NCBI RefSeq assembly: GCF_012910715.1
Contig: NZ_JABBHF010000010.1
Location: forward strand, 149,839-213,838
Source: Flavivirga algicola
GTDB taxonomy: Bacteria > Bacteroidota > Bacteroidia > Flavobacteriales > Flavobacteriaceae
Length of the DNA stretch: 64,000 bases
Direction: 5' to 3'
The notes under the pieces were generated by a model. It was not told the DNA's origin. It saw nothing but the letters and a program-made list of their open reading frames with translations, and searched no databases. This document shows, one piece after another, positions 45,620-56,126 of the stretch (position 1 is the stretch's first letter; each line of letters opens with the position of its first letter). A program made the position numbers and the translations under genes.

Positions 45620-47407
45620 TCATTTTGTAAAATTAATTAATTGTTGTCTGTAAGCCGTTAATAATTTAGATTTTGAGATATACCCATAATACTTACCATG
45701 TTTAACAACAGGTAAATTCCAGGCACCACTGCTTTTAAACTTATCCATAATATCGTTCATAGAGTTTTCTTCATAAACAATAATATCGGCATCGGCATGC
45801 ATTAAATTTGAGGCATCAACCTTGTCGTAAAGTTGGGAGTTAAACATAATATGCCTTACATCATCTAAACGGATAACACCCAAAAACTCATGATCATCAT
45901 TAACTACAGGAAAATGATTTCGTGAAGATTTTGCAACAGCCTTTTTTAGTATATCTCCAAGTTTCATGTCTGGTTTTAAAATAATGAAATTCGTTTCTAT
46001 AACCTTATCAATATCTAAGACCATTAATACATTTTGATCTTTATCGTGTGTCATCAACTCACCACGTTCTGCCAGTTTGAGCGTGTAAATGGAATGAGAA
46101 ACATAATATTTAGTCATAGCAAACGAAATGGTTGATACAATCATTAATGGTACGAACAACTCATATCCACCAGTGATTTCAGCAATAAGGAAAATGGCTG
46201 TAAGAGGTGCATGTAGTACACCAGCCATTAACCCTGTCATACCAATCAAAGTAAAATTTGATTCGGATACTTGAAAGTCTAAACCAATATTATTGATGAT
46301 TTTTGCAAAGGCATTACCTAGTGCACTACCCATAACAAGCGTTGGGATAAAGACACCACCTACACCCCCGGCACCAAAGGTAGTCGTCATTGCTATGGCT
46401 TTAAATATGGCGATGCCAAGTAATAATGCGATAATGATCCAGATATTAGATAAATCTAAATTAAAAGGAGTTGTACCAATGGCAGATAAGTGATCGCCTT
46501 TTAAAAGGTTATTCATAATACCATAACCCTCACCGTAAAGCGGCGGAATAAAATACAGCATAGAACCTATAGCGACACCCCCAATTAATAAACGTTTGGC
46601 ACGGCTTTCAAATTGCTTAAAGAAATTGGTAATTCCAAAAAAGACTTTAGAAAAATAAACCGATGCGATACCAGTTACAAGACCTAATAGGATATAGAAT
46701 AAGATATCGTTAACTTCAAATTTATCGGTTAATTCAAATCGTAATAAAACATCGGTACCTAAAAACATATAAGAAGTTACCACAGCAGAAACAGAAGCTA
46801 ATAATAGTGGGACTAGTGAGGTAAAAGCAATGTCCAAGCTAAATATTTCGACAGCAAAAATAATAGCTGCGATAGGCGCTTTAAACATGGATGCCATGGC
46901 ACCAGCTGCAGCACAGCCAATTAAAAGCATCCTTGTTTTTGTATTCATATGGAATAAGCGTGCGGCATTGGAACCTAAAGCAGACCCAACGCTTACAGCG
47001 GGACCTTGTAACCCAACCGATCCACCAAAACCAGCAGTTAAAGGTGCGGTTATTAATGCGGCATAAATATTATATCTTGGGATAATTCCATTTAGTTTTG
47101 AAATAGCATGCAAAGTCGAGGAAATACCATGGCCTATATGTTTTTTCAACCAGGTTTGTTTTATAATATAAACCAGCAAAAGGCCCATAATCGGAAATAT
47201 AAAGTAAAGCGAGTTTTGGTAGTTGTTAAAAAAGTCTAGTTTAAAAAGTAACCGAATATAATGCGTTAAGTTTTTGAGGAGCATGGTCCCCATTCCTGCT
47301 AAAAAACCAACTAGGATACTCAGGATATAGATAAATTGAAGCTCAGAAATATGTTTGTATTTCCAAATCAAAAATTTGCGTAAAAGACTTTTACTGCTTA
47401 GAGGCAT
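45620..47407 (-). CDS. CLC chloride channel protein with CBS domains
   Basis: The 595-residue protein has about 10-12 membrane helices to residue 430 and two C-terminal CBS motifs (about 460-590: RNHFPVVNDDHEFLGVIRLD and AWNLPVVKHGKYYGYIS). The selectivity loop GFGGSVGLQGPAVSVG corresponds to the family's GSGIP/GREGP region. The gating Glu of GREGP is Gln here (GLQGP). The internal proton Glu position also appears non-acidic (FAVEIFSLD, where exchangers have two Glu). This suggests a passive anion channel rather than a proton exchanger. Confidence 0.9.
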   Translation of the reverse strand: MPLSSKSLLRKFLIWKYKHISELQFIYILSILVGFLAGMGTMLLKNLTHYIRLLFKLDFFNNYQNSLYFIFPIMGLLLVYIIKQTWLKKHIGHGISSTLHAISKLNGIIPRYNIYAALITAPLTAGFGGSVGLQGPAVSVGSALGSNAARLFHMNTKTRMLLIGCAAAGAMASMFKAPIAAIIFAVEIFSLDIAFTSLVPLLLASVSAVVTSYMFLGTDVLLRFELTDKFEVNDILFYILLGLVTGIASVYFSKVFFGITNFFKQFESRAKRLLIGGVAIGSMLYFIPPLYGEGYGIMNNLLKGDHLSAIGTTPFNLDLSNIWIIIALLLGIAIFKAIAMTTTFGAGGVGGVFIPTLVMGSALGNAFAKIINNIGLDFQVSESNFTLIGMTGLMAGVLHAPLTAIFLIAEITGGYELFVPLMIVSTISFAMTKYYVSHSIYTLKLAERGELMTHDKDQNVLMVLDIDKVIETNFIILKPDMKLGDILKKAVAKSSRNHFPVVNDDHEFLGVIRLDDVRHIMFNSQLYDKVDASNLMHADADIIVYEENSMNDIMDKFKSSGAWNLPVVKHGKYYGYISKSKLLTAYRQQLINFTK

Positions 47408-47426
47408 TTTATAAAATTAATAAAAA

Positions 47427-47445
47427 ATCCTGCATAGAGCAGGAT
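47427..47445 (-). terminator. Terminator of aspS
   Basis: ATCCTGC and GCAGGAT form a 7-bp stem with a 5-nt loop, followed leftward by a T-run. Confidence 0.75.
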
Positions 47446-47452
47446 TAAAATT

Positions 47453-49207
47453 TTATGATTTCAAATTAAGTTTTAAGCTTAGTTCTGTTAATTGTTCATC
47501 ATCTATGGGAGCAGGCGCATCTATCATCACATCACGCCCCGAATTATTTTTAGGGAATGCAATAAAATCTCTAATAGTTTCTTGTCCGCCTAAAATAGCT
47601 ACCAATCTATCCAGTCCAAAAGCTAATCCCCCATGTGGTGGTGCACCATATTGAAAGGCATCCATTAAAAATCCGAATTGCGCTTTGGCTTCCTCTGGGG
47701 TAAACCCTAAATAATCGAACATTAAAGATTGTGTTTCTTTATCATGAATTCTAATAGAGCCTCCTCCTATTTCGTTTCCGTTCAATACAAGATCATAAGC
47801 ATTGGCTTTTACGGCACCAGGATCTGTTTTTAGCAAATCAATTTGTCCTGGTTTTGGTGACGTAAACGGATGGTGCATGGCATGATAGCGTTCTGTTTCT
47901 TCATCCCATTCCAATAAAGGGAAGTCCATAACCCAAAGCGGGGCAAACTCGTTTGGTTTGCGCAAGCCTAAGCGTTCTGCCAATTCCATACGTAAGGCAC
48001 TTAATTGAGTACGTACTTTATTTTTATTACCAGATAGCACACAAATTAAGTCGCCAGCTTTTGCATTGGTGGCTTCTGCCCATTTGGCTAAATCGTCTTG
48101 ATCATAAAACTTATCGACCGACGATTTAAAAGTACCATCGTCATTACAACGGCAATAAACCATTCCCAAAGCACCAATTTGCGGACGTTTTACCCAATCA
48201 ATTAATTTGTCTATATCTTTTCTGGTGTAAATATTGCCTCCAGGAACAGCAATACCAACCACTAATTCTGCCGAATTAAATACATTAAACTCTTTGTGTT
48301 GAGCGACTTCGTTTAACTCACCAAACTCCATCCCAAAACGTATATCGGGTTTGTCGTTACCGTACAAACGCATGGCATCATCATAAAGTATTCTTGGGAA
48401 TTTTTCTATGTCAACGCCATTCACTTCTTTTAATAGATGGCGTGTTAATCCTTCAAAAGCATTTAAAATATCTTCTTGCTCAATAAATGCCATTTCACAA
48501 TCTATCTGAGTGAACTCTGGTTGTCTGTCTGCCCGTAAATCTTCATCCCTAAAGCATTTTACAATCTGAAAGTACTTATCCATACCACCTACCATAAGCA
48601 ATTGCTTAAAAGTTTGGGGAGATTGTGGTAAGGCATAAAACTGCCCTTCGTTCATACGCGATGGCACGACAAAATCACGAGCCCCTTCAGGAGTCGATTT
48701 AATTAAATAAGGCGTTTCAACCTCAATAAAACCTTCCTTAGATAAATAGTTTCTAACTTCTTGAGTGACTTTATGTCTAAAAATTAAACTATTTTTTACA
48801 GGGTTTCTGCGTATATCCAAGTAGCGGTATTTCATACGTAAATCTTCGCCGCCATCTGTGTTATCTTCTATGGTGAAAGGAGGAAGTAATGCTTCGTTTA
48901 ATACATTTAATTCTGAAACTAGTATTTCAATATCTCCAGTTGGTATATTCGGGTTTTTTGAAGCACGTTCAATAACGGTTCCTTTTACTTGAATGACAAA
49001 TTCGCGACCAAGGTTTTGTGCTTGTTGCATCATGGCTTTTGAAGTACGTTCTTCATCAAAAACCAATTGCGTGATTCCATAGCGGTCTCGTAAATCTATC
49101 CAAACAATAAATCCTTTATCACGAGATTTTTGAACCCAGCCTGCAAGGGTTACGTCTTCATTTATATTTGCAGCGTTTAATTCGCCACAATTATGACTTC
49201 TATACAT
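47453..49207 (-). CDS. aspS: Aspartyl-tRNA synthetase
   Basis: The 584-residue class II synthetase has an N-terminal OB-fold (residues 1-105, [23 protein letters not shown]). Class motifs follow: motif 1 near [18 protein letters not shown], motif 2 at [18 protein letters not shown] and motif 3 at [15 protein letters not shown]. The bacterial GAD insert lies between motifs 2 and 3. It charges tRNA-Asp. It is divergent from the TonB receptor at 49452. Confidence 0.96.
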   Translation of the reverse strand: MYRSHNCGELNAANINEDVTLAGWVQKSRDKGFIVWIDLRDRYGITQLVFDEERTSKAMMQQAQNLGREFVIQVKGTVIERASKNPNIPTGDIEILVSELNVLNEALLPPFTIEDNTDGGEDLRMKYRYLDIRRNPVKNSLIFRHKVTQEVRNYLSKEGFIEVETPYLIKSTPEGARDFVVPSRMNEGQFYALPQSPQTFKQLLMVGGMDKYFQIVKCFRDEDLRADRQPEFTQIDCEMAFIEQEDILNAFEGLTRHLLKEVNGVDIEKFPRILYDDAMRLYGNDKPDIRFGMEFGELNEVAQHKEFNVFNSAELVVGIAVPGGNIYTRKDIDKLIDWVKRPQIGALGMVYCRCNDDGTFKSSVDKFYDQDDLAKWAEATNAKAGDLICVLSGNKNKVRTQLSALRMELAERLGLRKPNEFAPLWVMDFPLLEWDEETERYHAMHHPFTSPKPGQIDLLKTDPGAVKANAYDLVLNGNEIGGGSIRIHDKETQSLMFDYLGFTPEEAKAQFGFLMDAFQYGAPPHGGLAFGLDRLVAILGGQETIRDFIAFPKNNSGRDVMIDAPAPIDDEQLTELSLKLNLKS

Positions 49208-49451
49208 AGTTAAAAATTGATGTGCACCCTTACTACTTCAAGTAAATTAGATAGCGGTTCGATGCATTAAACAGATTGCAAATTTATGAAGATATTACTT
49301 TGTAGTATAACGTTTTTTACAAAGATTTAAATAAAAACCACTTTGTTATATTCTTAATATTGAGCGTCTTTTTTTGTTAAATTGTAATTTTTGTAGTCTA
49401 ATACTTATGTTTATTCATATTTTTTTTGCATATTTAGAGGAACTAATTCAA

Positions 49452-52343
49452 ATGAAAAATATTATGAGCAAACTTTTACAATTTAAAATGTTCCTAATTC
49501 TGTTATTATTTTTGCCTGCTTTCGCTTTATCGCAGCAGGTTTCAGGTACAGTAATAGACGGAGCTACAAATTTGCCTTTAGCAGGAGCAAATATTGTTAT
49601 TAAAGGAACTACCACAGGTACCATTTCAGACTTTGATGGAAACTTTACTTTAAACGTAGACGGTTTCCCTGTGATTCTGGTTGTGTCTTCGGTAGGATTT
49701 GACACCCAGGAAGTTAATGTGTCTTCTTCTCAAAAAATTAATATCACACTAGAGGAAGGTGTCGCTTTAGATGAAGTCATTTTGATTGGGTCTAGAAACC
49801 CAAGTCGAACAGCAGTCGATACGCCTGTTCCAGTTGATGTTATTGATATTTCTGAGCTAACATCGCAAGCACCACAAGTTAATTTAAATCAAATTTTGAA
49901 TTTTGTGGCGCCTTCATTCACTTCGAATACACAAACAATTTCTGACGGAACGGATCATATAGACCCAGCATCATTAAGAGGCTTAGGGCCCGACCAGGTA
50001 CTTGTTTTAATAAATGGAAAACGAAGACACAATTCATCTTTAGTTAATGTTAATGGAACGTTTGGTCGTGGAAGTGTAGGGACCGATTTAAATGCCATTC
50101 CATCTGGAGCTATTCAACGATTAGAGGTTTTGCGTGATGGAGCAGCTGCCCAATATGGATCGGATGCCATTGCTGGAGTTATTAACATCGTACTAAATAA
50201 TAATGTAAATGAACTGACATTAAATGTTACAACCGGAGCCAATTTTACAAAAAATGCTAACAACCAAACAGGCGGAGTAGATGGAGAGACCGTTAATATT
50301 AGTGCTAATTATGGTTTGCCCTTAGGAGAGCACGGTGGATTTATCAATTTTACGGGAGATTTCGATTTTAGAGAAGATTATGGTCGAATGAAAGAATGGG
50401 AAGGCAATGTTTTTAACCTTTATAATACCGTTGAAAGATTTGCTAGAAATGATGGTTACAATTTATCGGACTTATTAGATGGTGACGATGTAACAGACGT
50501 TATACAATATGCCAATGCTGCAGGGATTAATTTAGGAGGCGCTACGACCCAAGCGGAATTACAAGCTATTTTATCAGCAGATAATACAGAGGCCGAGTTG
50601 GCAGCAAGAGGACTTGTTAGAAGCGATTTTAACATGCGTGTTGGTCAATCGGAAGTAAGAGGGGGGCGATTTTTTGCTAATTTATCGTTACCATTGGATG
50701 ATAATGGTACCGAACTTTATTCATTTGCAGGAGCTAGTTCCAGAAAAGGGAATTCTGCGGGGTTTTACAGACTGCCAAATCAAAGTAGGACTTATACGCC
50801 AGCCTATTTCAATGGCTTTTTACCAGAGATTAATTCGACCATAACCGATAAATCCTTTGCAGTTGGAATTAAAGGGAAAATAAACGATTGGAATGTCGAT
50901 TTAAGTAATACTTGGGGAAAGAATGCCTTTTTATATACTATAGGAAATACCTTTAATGCGTCTTTTCAAAATGCCTCGCCAACCACATTTGATGCTGGTG
51001 GGTTTAATTTTATGCAGAATACGGTTAATTTAGATATCAATCAATTTTATGATGATATCCTTAATGGGCTTAATGTGGCGTTTGGTGCAGAATATAGGTT
51101 AGAGAATTATGAAATTGAAGCAGGAGAAGAAGCGTCGTACTCAAGATATACGGCAGAAGGTCAGGTTATAACTTTAGCTGATCAAGTGGCTGCTCAGGAC
51201 TTTTTTGGTAATTCTAGACCTGGAGGCTCTCAAGTTTTCCCTGGGTTTAGTCCTAATAACGAATTGTCTAGAGGACGTAGCAGTATTGCAGGATATTTTG
51301 ATTTAGAAGCCGATTTTTCTGAAACCTTTTTAGCTAGTTTTGCTACGCGTTTTGAGAATTATTCAGATTTTGGATCAACGATTAACTTTAAGTTGGCAAC
51401 ACGGTTAAAAGCCAGTGAAAATGTTAATGTTAGAGCGGCCTTAAATACAGGTTTTAGAGCGCCTTCATTACACCAGTTGAATTTTAATTCTACATCAACC
51501 ATATTTGATCAAAATGGAAATCCAGTAGAAGTTGGAACTTTTGCTAATGATAGTAGGGTTGCAAAAATATTAGGAATACCAGAGCTAAAAGAAGAAACTT
51601 CTAAAAGTATTAGTTTAGGACTAACAGCTAAATTACCAGATGCTAATATGAGCGTGACGGTTGATGGTTATTTTGTTGCCATTGACGATCGTGTGGTATA
51701 TACGGGACAATTTAGCGGAGCTGGCATAGCAGCAGAATTAGCGCAGGCTAATGCTTCTGCAGCTTCATTTTTTGCAAATGCTATTGATACAGAATCTAAA
51801 GGATTAGACATAGTGATTACCCATAAAGCTAATTTGGGAACTCATATGAAATTAAAATCAGACTTATCAGGAACTTTTTCTAAAACAAAAAAGGTGGGTG
51901 CTATAAAGGCTTCCCAAATTTTAGAAGATGCTGGTTTAGTAGATACATATTTCCCTGAAGACAGTCGTGTTTATTTAGAAGAAGCCGTGCCTAGAACAAA
52001 ACTGAATTTGACCAATAATTTGACTTCGGGAAAATTTAATGTGTTTTTAAGAAACGTGTATTTCGGAGAAGTGACAGAAGCAACAACTAATGTGGATAGA
52101 CAGCAAGTTTTTGGAACAAAGCTAGTGACCGATTTGTCTTTGGGATATAAAGCTTCAGAAAGTTTGACATTAACAGTAGGAGCCAATAATTTGTTAGATA
52201 TTTATCCAGATAGAGCAGCCGAAGTATTATCTGATGGTGGTACTAACAGAAGTGGCGGACGTTTTGACTGGTCCAGACGGGCACAGCAATTTGGTATTGG
52301 TGGGCGTTTCCTTTTTGCCAGACTTAGTTTTAAGTTGAAGTAA
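49452..52343 (+). CDS. TonB-dependent receptor with carboxypeptidase-like N-domain
   Basis: The protein has about 963 residues from the ATG at 49452, chosen because it begins a signal peptide (MKNIMSKLLQFKMFLILLLF). A carboxypeptidase-like domain (TTGTISDFDGNFTL) and a plug with LRGLGPDQVLVLINGKRRH follow. The signature GAIQRLEVLRDGAAAQYGSD comes next, and then a long barrel ending in FARLSFKLK. It has no SusD partner or ECF system nearby, and no Pho-like array was found upstream. The ligand is unknown. Confidence 0.92.
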   Translation: MKNIMSKLLQFKMFLILLLFLPAFALSQQVSGTVIDGATNLPLAGANIVIKGTTTGTISDFDGNFTLNVDGFPVILVVSSVGFDTQEVNVSSSQKINITLEEGVALDEVILIGSRNPSRTAVDTPVPVDVIDISELTSQAPQVNLNQILNFVAPSFTSNTQTISDGTDHIDPASLRGLGPDQVLVLINGKRRHNSSLVNVNGTFGRGSVGTDLNAIPSGAIQRLEVLRDGAAAQYGSDAIAGVINIVLNNNVNELTLNVTTGANFTKNANNQTGGVDGETVNISANYGLPLGEHGGFINFTGDFDFREDYGRMKEWEGNVFNLYNTVERFARNDGYNLSDLLDGDDVTDVIQYANAAGINLGGATTQAELQAILSADNTEAELAARGLVRSDFNMRVGQSEVRGGRFFANLSLPLDDNGTELYSFAGASSRKGNSAGFYRLPNQSRTYTPAYFNGFLPEINSTITDKSFAVGIKGKINDWNVDLSNTWGKNAFLYTIGNTFNASFQNASPTTFDAGGFNFMQNTVNLDINQFYDDILNGLNVAFGAEYRLENYEIEAGEEASYSRYTAEGQVITLADQVAAQDFFGNSRPGGSQVFPGFSPNNELSRGRSSIAGYFDLEADFSETFLASFATRFENYSDFGSTINFKLATRLKASENVNVRAALNTGFRAPSLHQLNFNSTSTIFDQNGNPVEVGTFANDSRVAKILGIPELKEETSKSISLGLTAKLPDANMSVTVDGYFVAIDDRVVYTGQFSGAGIAAELAQANASAASFFANAIDTESKGLDIVITHKANLGTHMKLKSDLSGTFSKTKKVGAIKASQILEDAGLVDTYFPEDSRVYLEEAVPRTKLNLTNNLTSGKFNVFLRNVYFGEVTEATTNVDRQQVFGTKLVTDLSLGYKASESLTLTVGANNLLDIYPDRAAEVLSDGGTNRSGGRFDWSRRAQQFGIGGRFLFARLSFKLK

Positions 52344-52375
52344 GTATGTTAGGATAAAATTTAGAGTAATATTTG

Positions 52376-52404
52376 AAAAGCCCCAACATTATGTTGAGGC
52401 TTTT
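52376..52404 (+). terminator. Terminator of the TonB receptor
   Basis: AAAAGCC and GGCTTTT flank CAACAT/ATGTTG, forming a stem with one mismatched pair. Confidence 0.8.
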
Positions 52405-52493
52405 CTGCTATCAATCAATCCTTTATATAGGGTTAAAGGATTATTGTAACAACTGTATTTCAAGTTGTATGTGTTGAATTAGAAACTATGGCA

Positions 52494-55400
52494 TTAATTT
52501 AATTGTTTACCCATATTTAAAGCTTTTGCTTCTTCTAATTCATTTTTAGAATACTTGGCTGCTCTGTTACTGTACAGCCACATTTTGAATTTAGTCACTA
52601 AATAAAACAGTATAGGTACTACGATTAATGTTAAGAACGTAGCAATGAATAGTCCATAAATAACAGTCCAGGCAAGTGGCCCCCAGAAAATCACATTATC
52701 GCCACCTATATAAATATGTGGATTGAATTCGCTAAACAAGGTAAAGAAATTGATGTTTAACCCTGTTGCCAGAGGAATTAAGCCTAAAATCGTTGTGATG
52801 GCCGTTAATAACACTGGACGTAAACGTGCTTTTCCGCCTTTAATAATAGCTTCTAATAAATCTGGGGTTTCCAGATATTGATCATCTTCCAAATCGTATT
52901 CTACTTTCTTTCTGTCAATTAAAAGCTGGGTGTAATCTAAAAGTACCACACCATTGTTTACTACAATACCCGCAAGGGAAATGATACCCATCATGGTCAT
53001 CATAATTACAAAGGCACTACCAGTAATAACAATACCACCAAATACACCTATTAAACTCAGGAAGATGGCCAGCATAATGATACCTGGTTTAGAAACAGAA
53101 TTAAATTGGAAAATTAGAATAAAGAAAATTAAGCCTAAACCAGTAAAGAAGGCACCCATTAAAAATGCCATCTGTTTGTTTTGTTCCTCTATTTGTCCTG
53201 TGTAATCAACTTTTACTGAAGCTGGTTGTTCTGTGAAACCCTGCATTTCATTTTGAATTTGCGAAACAATGGCGCCAGCATCGGTAAATCCTGGTGCTAA
53301 AGCAGAGTATAAAGTTACCACACGTCTAACATCTCTATGTTTTATAGCGCTAAAGCCAGAGGTATTACTTTGTTTGGCAACAGCCGAAACAGGTATTTCT
53401 TTTATTTGTCCATTGGAAGGGTCTCTAAACGTGATTTTCTGATTGAAAATAGCACTTGTATTATACCTGTTTTCTTCATTAAAACGCACATAAATGTCGT
53501 AGTCTTCACCGTCTTCTTTATAGATGCCCGCTTTGGCTCCAAAGATAGCATTACGCAGTTGTTGTCCTACCTGACCAGAAGTTACGCCCAGTTCTCCAGC
53601 TTTTTTTCTGTCTACTTGAACTTGCATGGATGGTTTAGACCTATTAACATCAATTTTTAATTCGTCAATACCCTGGATATTTTTTGAATTGATGAAGTCA
53701 CGCATTTTTTCTGCCGTGGCAATAAGTTCGGCATAATCGTTTCCTTCCAATTCAAGATTTATAGGATAACCTGCTGGAGGGCCAACAGCATCTTTTTCAA
53801 CCGAAATAGCAACACCTGGGTAGATGTCTTTTAAAGCCTCTTGGACTTTTTTAAGAAGGATATTACTGTCGGCACCATCTCTAAACTTGTATTCACGCAT
53901 GGTTGCCGTTATCTTACCACGATGTGGCATTTCTGCTTGAGAACCACCATCTGTTTGAGGGTTTCCAGCACCCTCACCTACTTGAGATACGGCACTTTCG
54001 GTCAAGAAATTGAAATCACTATGCATATAGGTTTCTTCGTTTATAATTTTATAAACACGTTCTTCAATATCTTTTGTAATGGCATTGGTTTTTTTAATAT
54101 CTGTACCTTCAGGATATTCTATATAAACAATAATCTGGTTTGGCGTATTGTCTGGGAAAAACTCAACTTTTGTACGCTGGCTTCCAACAGAGGCTCCAAA
54201 GCCCATAAAGGCGACAATAAGCAAAACAAATGTGCCAATAGCTATAACAGCTGGTTTTCTTCCGCTTAATGAAGCACGAAGGGTTTTTTCATAAAAGCGT
54301 TCCCATTTAGGTAATATGTTATTTTGAAATCCATTGGCCCAACTTCTAAGGAATAAACGATAGATCCAAAGCAAAATAACAGTTAAGATCATTAGGGTAC
54401 CCAAACCTCTATAGCTGCCTCCAACTAACATAATGAGCAGACCAATGCCTCCAACTATTGCAGAAATTTTGATGATGTTTTTTAAAGGCATCTCTTTATC
54501 CTCGGTCGTCATAAATTGGGATACCATAACTGAGTTAAAGAATATGGCAACGAATAATGAAGAACCTAGAACAACTCCGAGAGTTTTAGGGAAATATATC
54601 ATAAATTGTCCCATAACACCAGGCCATAAGCCTAATGGTATAAATGCGGCGACTGTTGTTGCTGTTGATATAATAATTGGGAAAGCAATTTCACCGATTC
54701 CTTTTTTTGCAGCCTGGATTCTGTTCAAGCCTTCTTCATTCATCAAGCGATACACATTTTCCACCAGTACAATTCCATTATCAACCAACATACCTAGCCC
54801 CATAATAAGTCCGAAAAGGATCATGGTGTTCATGGTGAAACCAGCCATGTCTAAAATCATAAGTGACATAAACATGGACATTGGGATAGCAAAACCAACA
54901 AACAAGGCATTTTTAAACCCTAAAAAGAACATCAAAACAGTCACTACGAGAATGATACCAAATATGATGTTGTTTACCAAATCGTCAACCTGACCAATCG
55001 TTTTTGAAGATTGGTCGTTAGCTATGGTAACTGTTAAGTCTGGAGGGAATACATTGGCAGTAGCGTCTTTAACAATAGCGTCTATCTGTTCTGCAGCAGC
55101 CACCATATTTTCACCAGCACGTTTTTTAACATCGAGCATCACAACGGGGGCGCCAAACTCTCTAGCATAGGTTGTTTTATCCTCATCTTTAAAAGTAATT
55201 TTGGCAATATCTTTTAAATAGATAGAATTGTTGTTTTCAGATTTTACTACAAAACTTTCTAATTCTTCAGGGTCTTCAATTTCACCAATAATTCTAATAG
55301 TACGTCGCTGCCCGCTAGTAATTAAATTACCTGCAGACATGGTCATGTTTTCATTGCTTATCGTATTGATAATGTCTTGAAAACTCACCTGAGCTGCCAT

Positions 55401-56030
55401 CATTTTATAGATGTCTACAGCAACTTCTACCTCTTTTTCCTGGGCACCACGAATATCAACTTGCTTTATCTCTAAAAGACTTTCAATTTCATCTTCTAAA
55501 TACTCTCCATATTCCTTTAGCTTATCAACAGGGTAATCTCCGGAAATATTAATATTAAGGATTGGAATTTCCTCAGACATGCTTAAATCGAATACATTAG
55601 GCTCTACTTTAGCACCATTAAATGTTGGCCAATCTTCACCAGAAGTTTCCGTGTCTACTTCGTCTTTTACCCTTTGCTTTGCTGCTTCTACAGAAATTTT
55701 CTCGTCAAATTCTACAATAATAATAGAGTAGTCTTCTTGAGATGTCGATGTAACTTCAACAACATTACTAACCGTTTTTAGCTTGTCCTCAATGGGGTCG
55801 GTTATTAGTTTTTCAATATCCTCGGCTGTGTTCCCAGGATACACAGAGCTAATATAGATTTTGGTTTCTTTAATTTCGGGGAAATTCTCTCTGGGCATAC
55901 TAAAATAGGCACCAGCACCAAGAAATAAGATCAAGGCAATTAAAACATACATGGTTGTTTTATTATTTATTGCCCATGACGATAAACCAAACTCTTTATC
56001 TACTTTCTTTTGTTTTTTGTTTTTACTCAT
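52494..56030 (-). CDS. RND-family efflux pump permease
   Basis: The 1178-residue inner-membrane pump has two similar halves. Each has a large periplasmic region and helices with typical motifs such as ILFGLIMGLGMLVDNGIVLVENVYR and IISLAGIVVNNGVVLLDY. It is longer than the usual 1040 residues. One cause is an insert at about residues 510-580 with extra hydrophobic helices (IVGGIGLLIMLVGG). It exports drugs, lipids or metabolites with the adaptor and TolC protein encoded upstream. A palindromic repeat separates it from the adaptor gene. Confidence 0.92.
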   Translation of the reverse strand: MSKNKKQKKVDKEFGLSSWAINNKTTMYVLIALILFLGAGAYFSMPRENFPEIKETKIYISSVYPGNTAEDIEKLITDPIEDKLKTVSNVVEVTSTSQEDYSIIIVEFDEKISVEAAKQRVKDEVDTETSGEDWPTFNGAKVEPNVFDLSMSEEIPILNINISGDYPVDKLKEYGEYLEDEIESLLEIKQVDIRGAQEKEVEVAVDIYKMMAAQVSFQDIINTISNENMTMSAGNLITSGQRRTIRIIGEIEDPEELESFVVKSENNNSIYLKDIAKITFKDEDKTTYAREFGAPVVMLDVKKRAGENMVAAAEQIDAIVKDATANVFPPDLTVTIANDQSSKTIGQVDDLVNNIIFGIILVVTVLMFFLGFKNALFVGFAIPMSMFMSLMILDMAGFTMNTMILFGLIMGLGMLVDNGIVLVENVYRLMNEEGLNRIQAAKKGIGEIAFPIIISTATTVAAFIPLGLWPGVMGQFMIYFPKTLGVVLGSSLFVAIFFNSVMVSQFMTTEDKEMPLKNIIKISAIVGGIGLLIMLVGGSYRGLGTLMILTVILLWIYRLFLRSWANGFQNNILPKWERFYEKTLRASLSGRKPAVIAIGTFVLLIVAFMGFGASVGSQRTKVEFFPDNTPNQIIVYIEYPEGTDIKKTNAITKDIEERVYKIINEETYMHSDFNFLTESAVSQVGEGAGNPQTDGGSQAEMPHRGKITATMREYKFRDGADSNILLKKVQEALKDIYPGVAISVEKDAVGPPAGYPINLELEGNDYAELIATAEKMRDFINSKNIQGIDELKIDVNRSKPSMQVQVDRKKAGELGVTSGQVGQQLRNAIFGAKAGIYKEDGEDYDIYVRFNEENRYNTSAIFNQKITFRDPSNGQIKEIPVSAVAKQSNTSGFSAIKHRDVRRVVTLYSALAPGFTDAGAIVSQIQNEMQGFTEQPASVKVDYTGQIEEQNKQMAFLMGAFFTGLGLIFFILIFQFNSVSKPGIIMLAIFLSLIGVFGGIVITGSAFVIMMTMMGIISLAGIVVNNGVVLLDYTQLLIDRKKVEYDLEDDQYLETPDLLEAIIKGGKARLRPVLLTAITTILGLIPLATGLNINFFTLFSEFNPHIYIGGDNVIFWGPLAWTVIYGLFIATFLTLIVVPILFYLVTKFKMWLYSNRAAKYSKNELEEAKALNMGKQLN

Positions 56031-56043
56031 TAGCTTTTATTTT

Positions 56044-56122
56044 GTCATTCCTGCGAAGGCAGGAATCTTATATTTTGAAACTGAATTTTAATAAAGTGGA
56101 TTCCTGCCTGCGCAGGAATGAC
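56044..56122. repeat. GTCATTCCTGCG palindromic repeat inside the efflux operon
   Basis: Two inverted copies (56044-56067 and 56098-56122) of a GTCATTCCTGC/GCAGGAATGAC palindrome fill the 96-bp gap between the adaptor and permease genes. Each copy is itself a hairpin. Confidence 0.8.
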
Positions 56123-56126
56123 AAGT

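Noticed and set aside
49208..49451. Pho-like array before the second TonB receptor
   Set aside because: No hexamers with 11-bp spacing were found, so this receptor is not placed in the proposed regulon.
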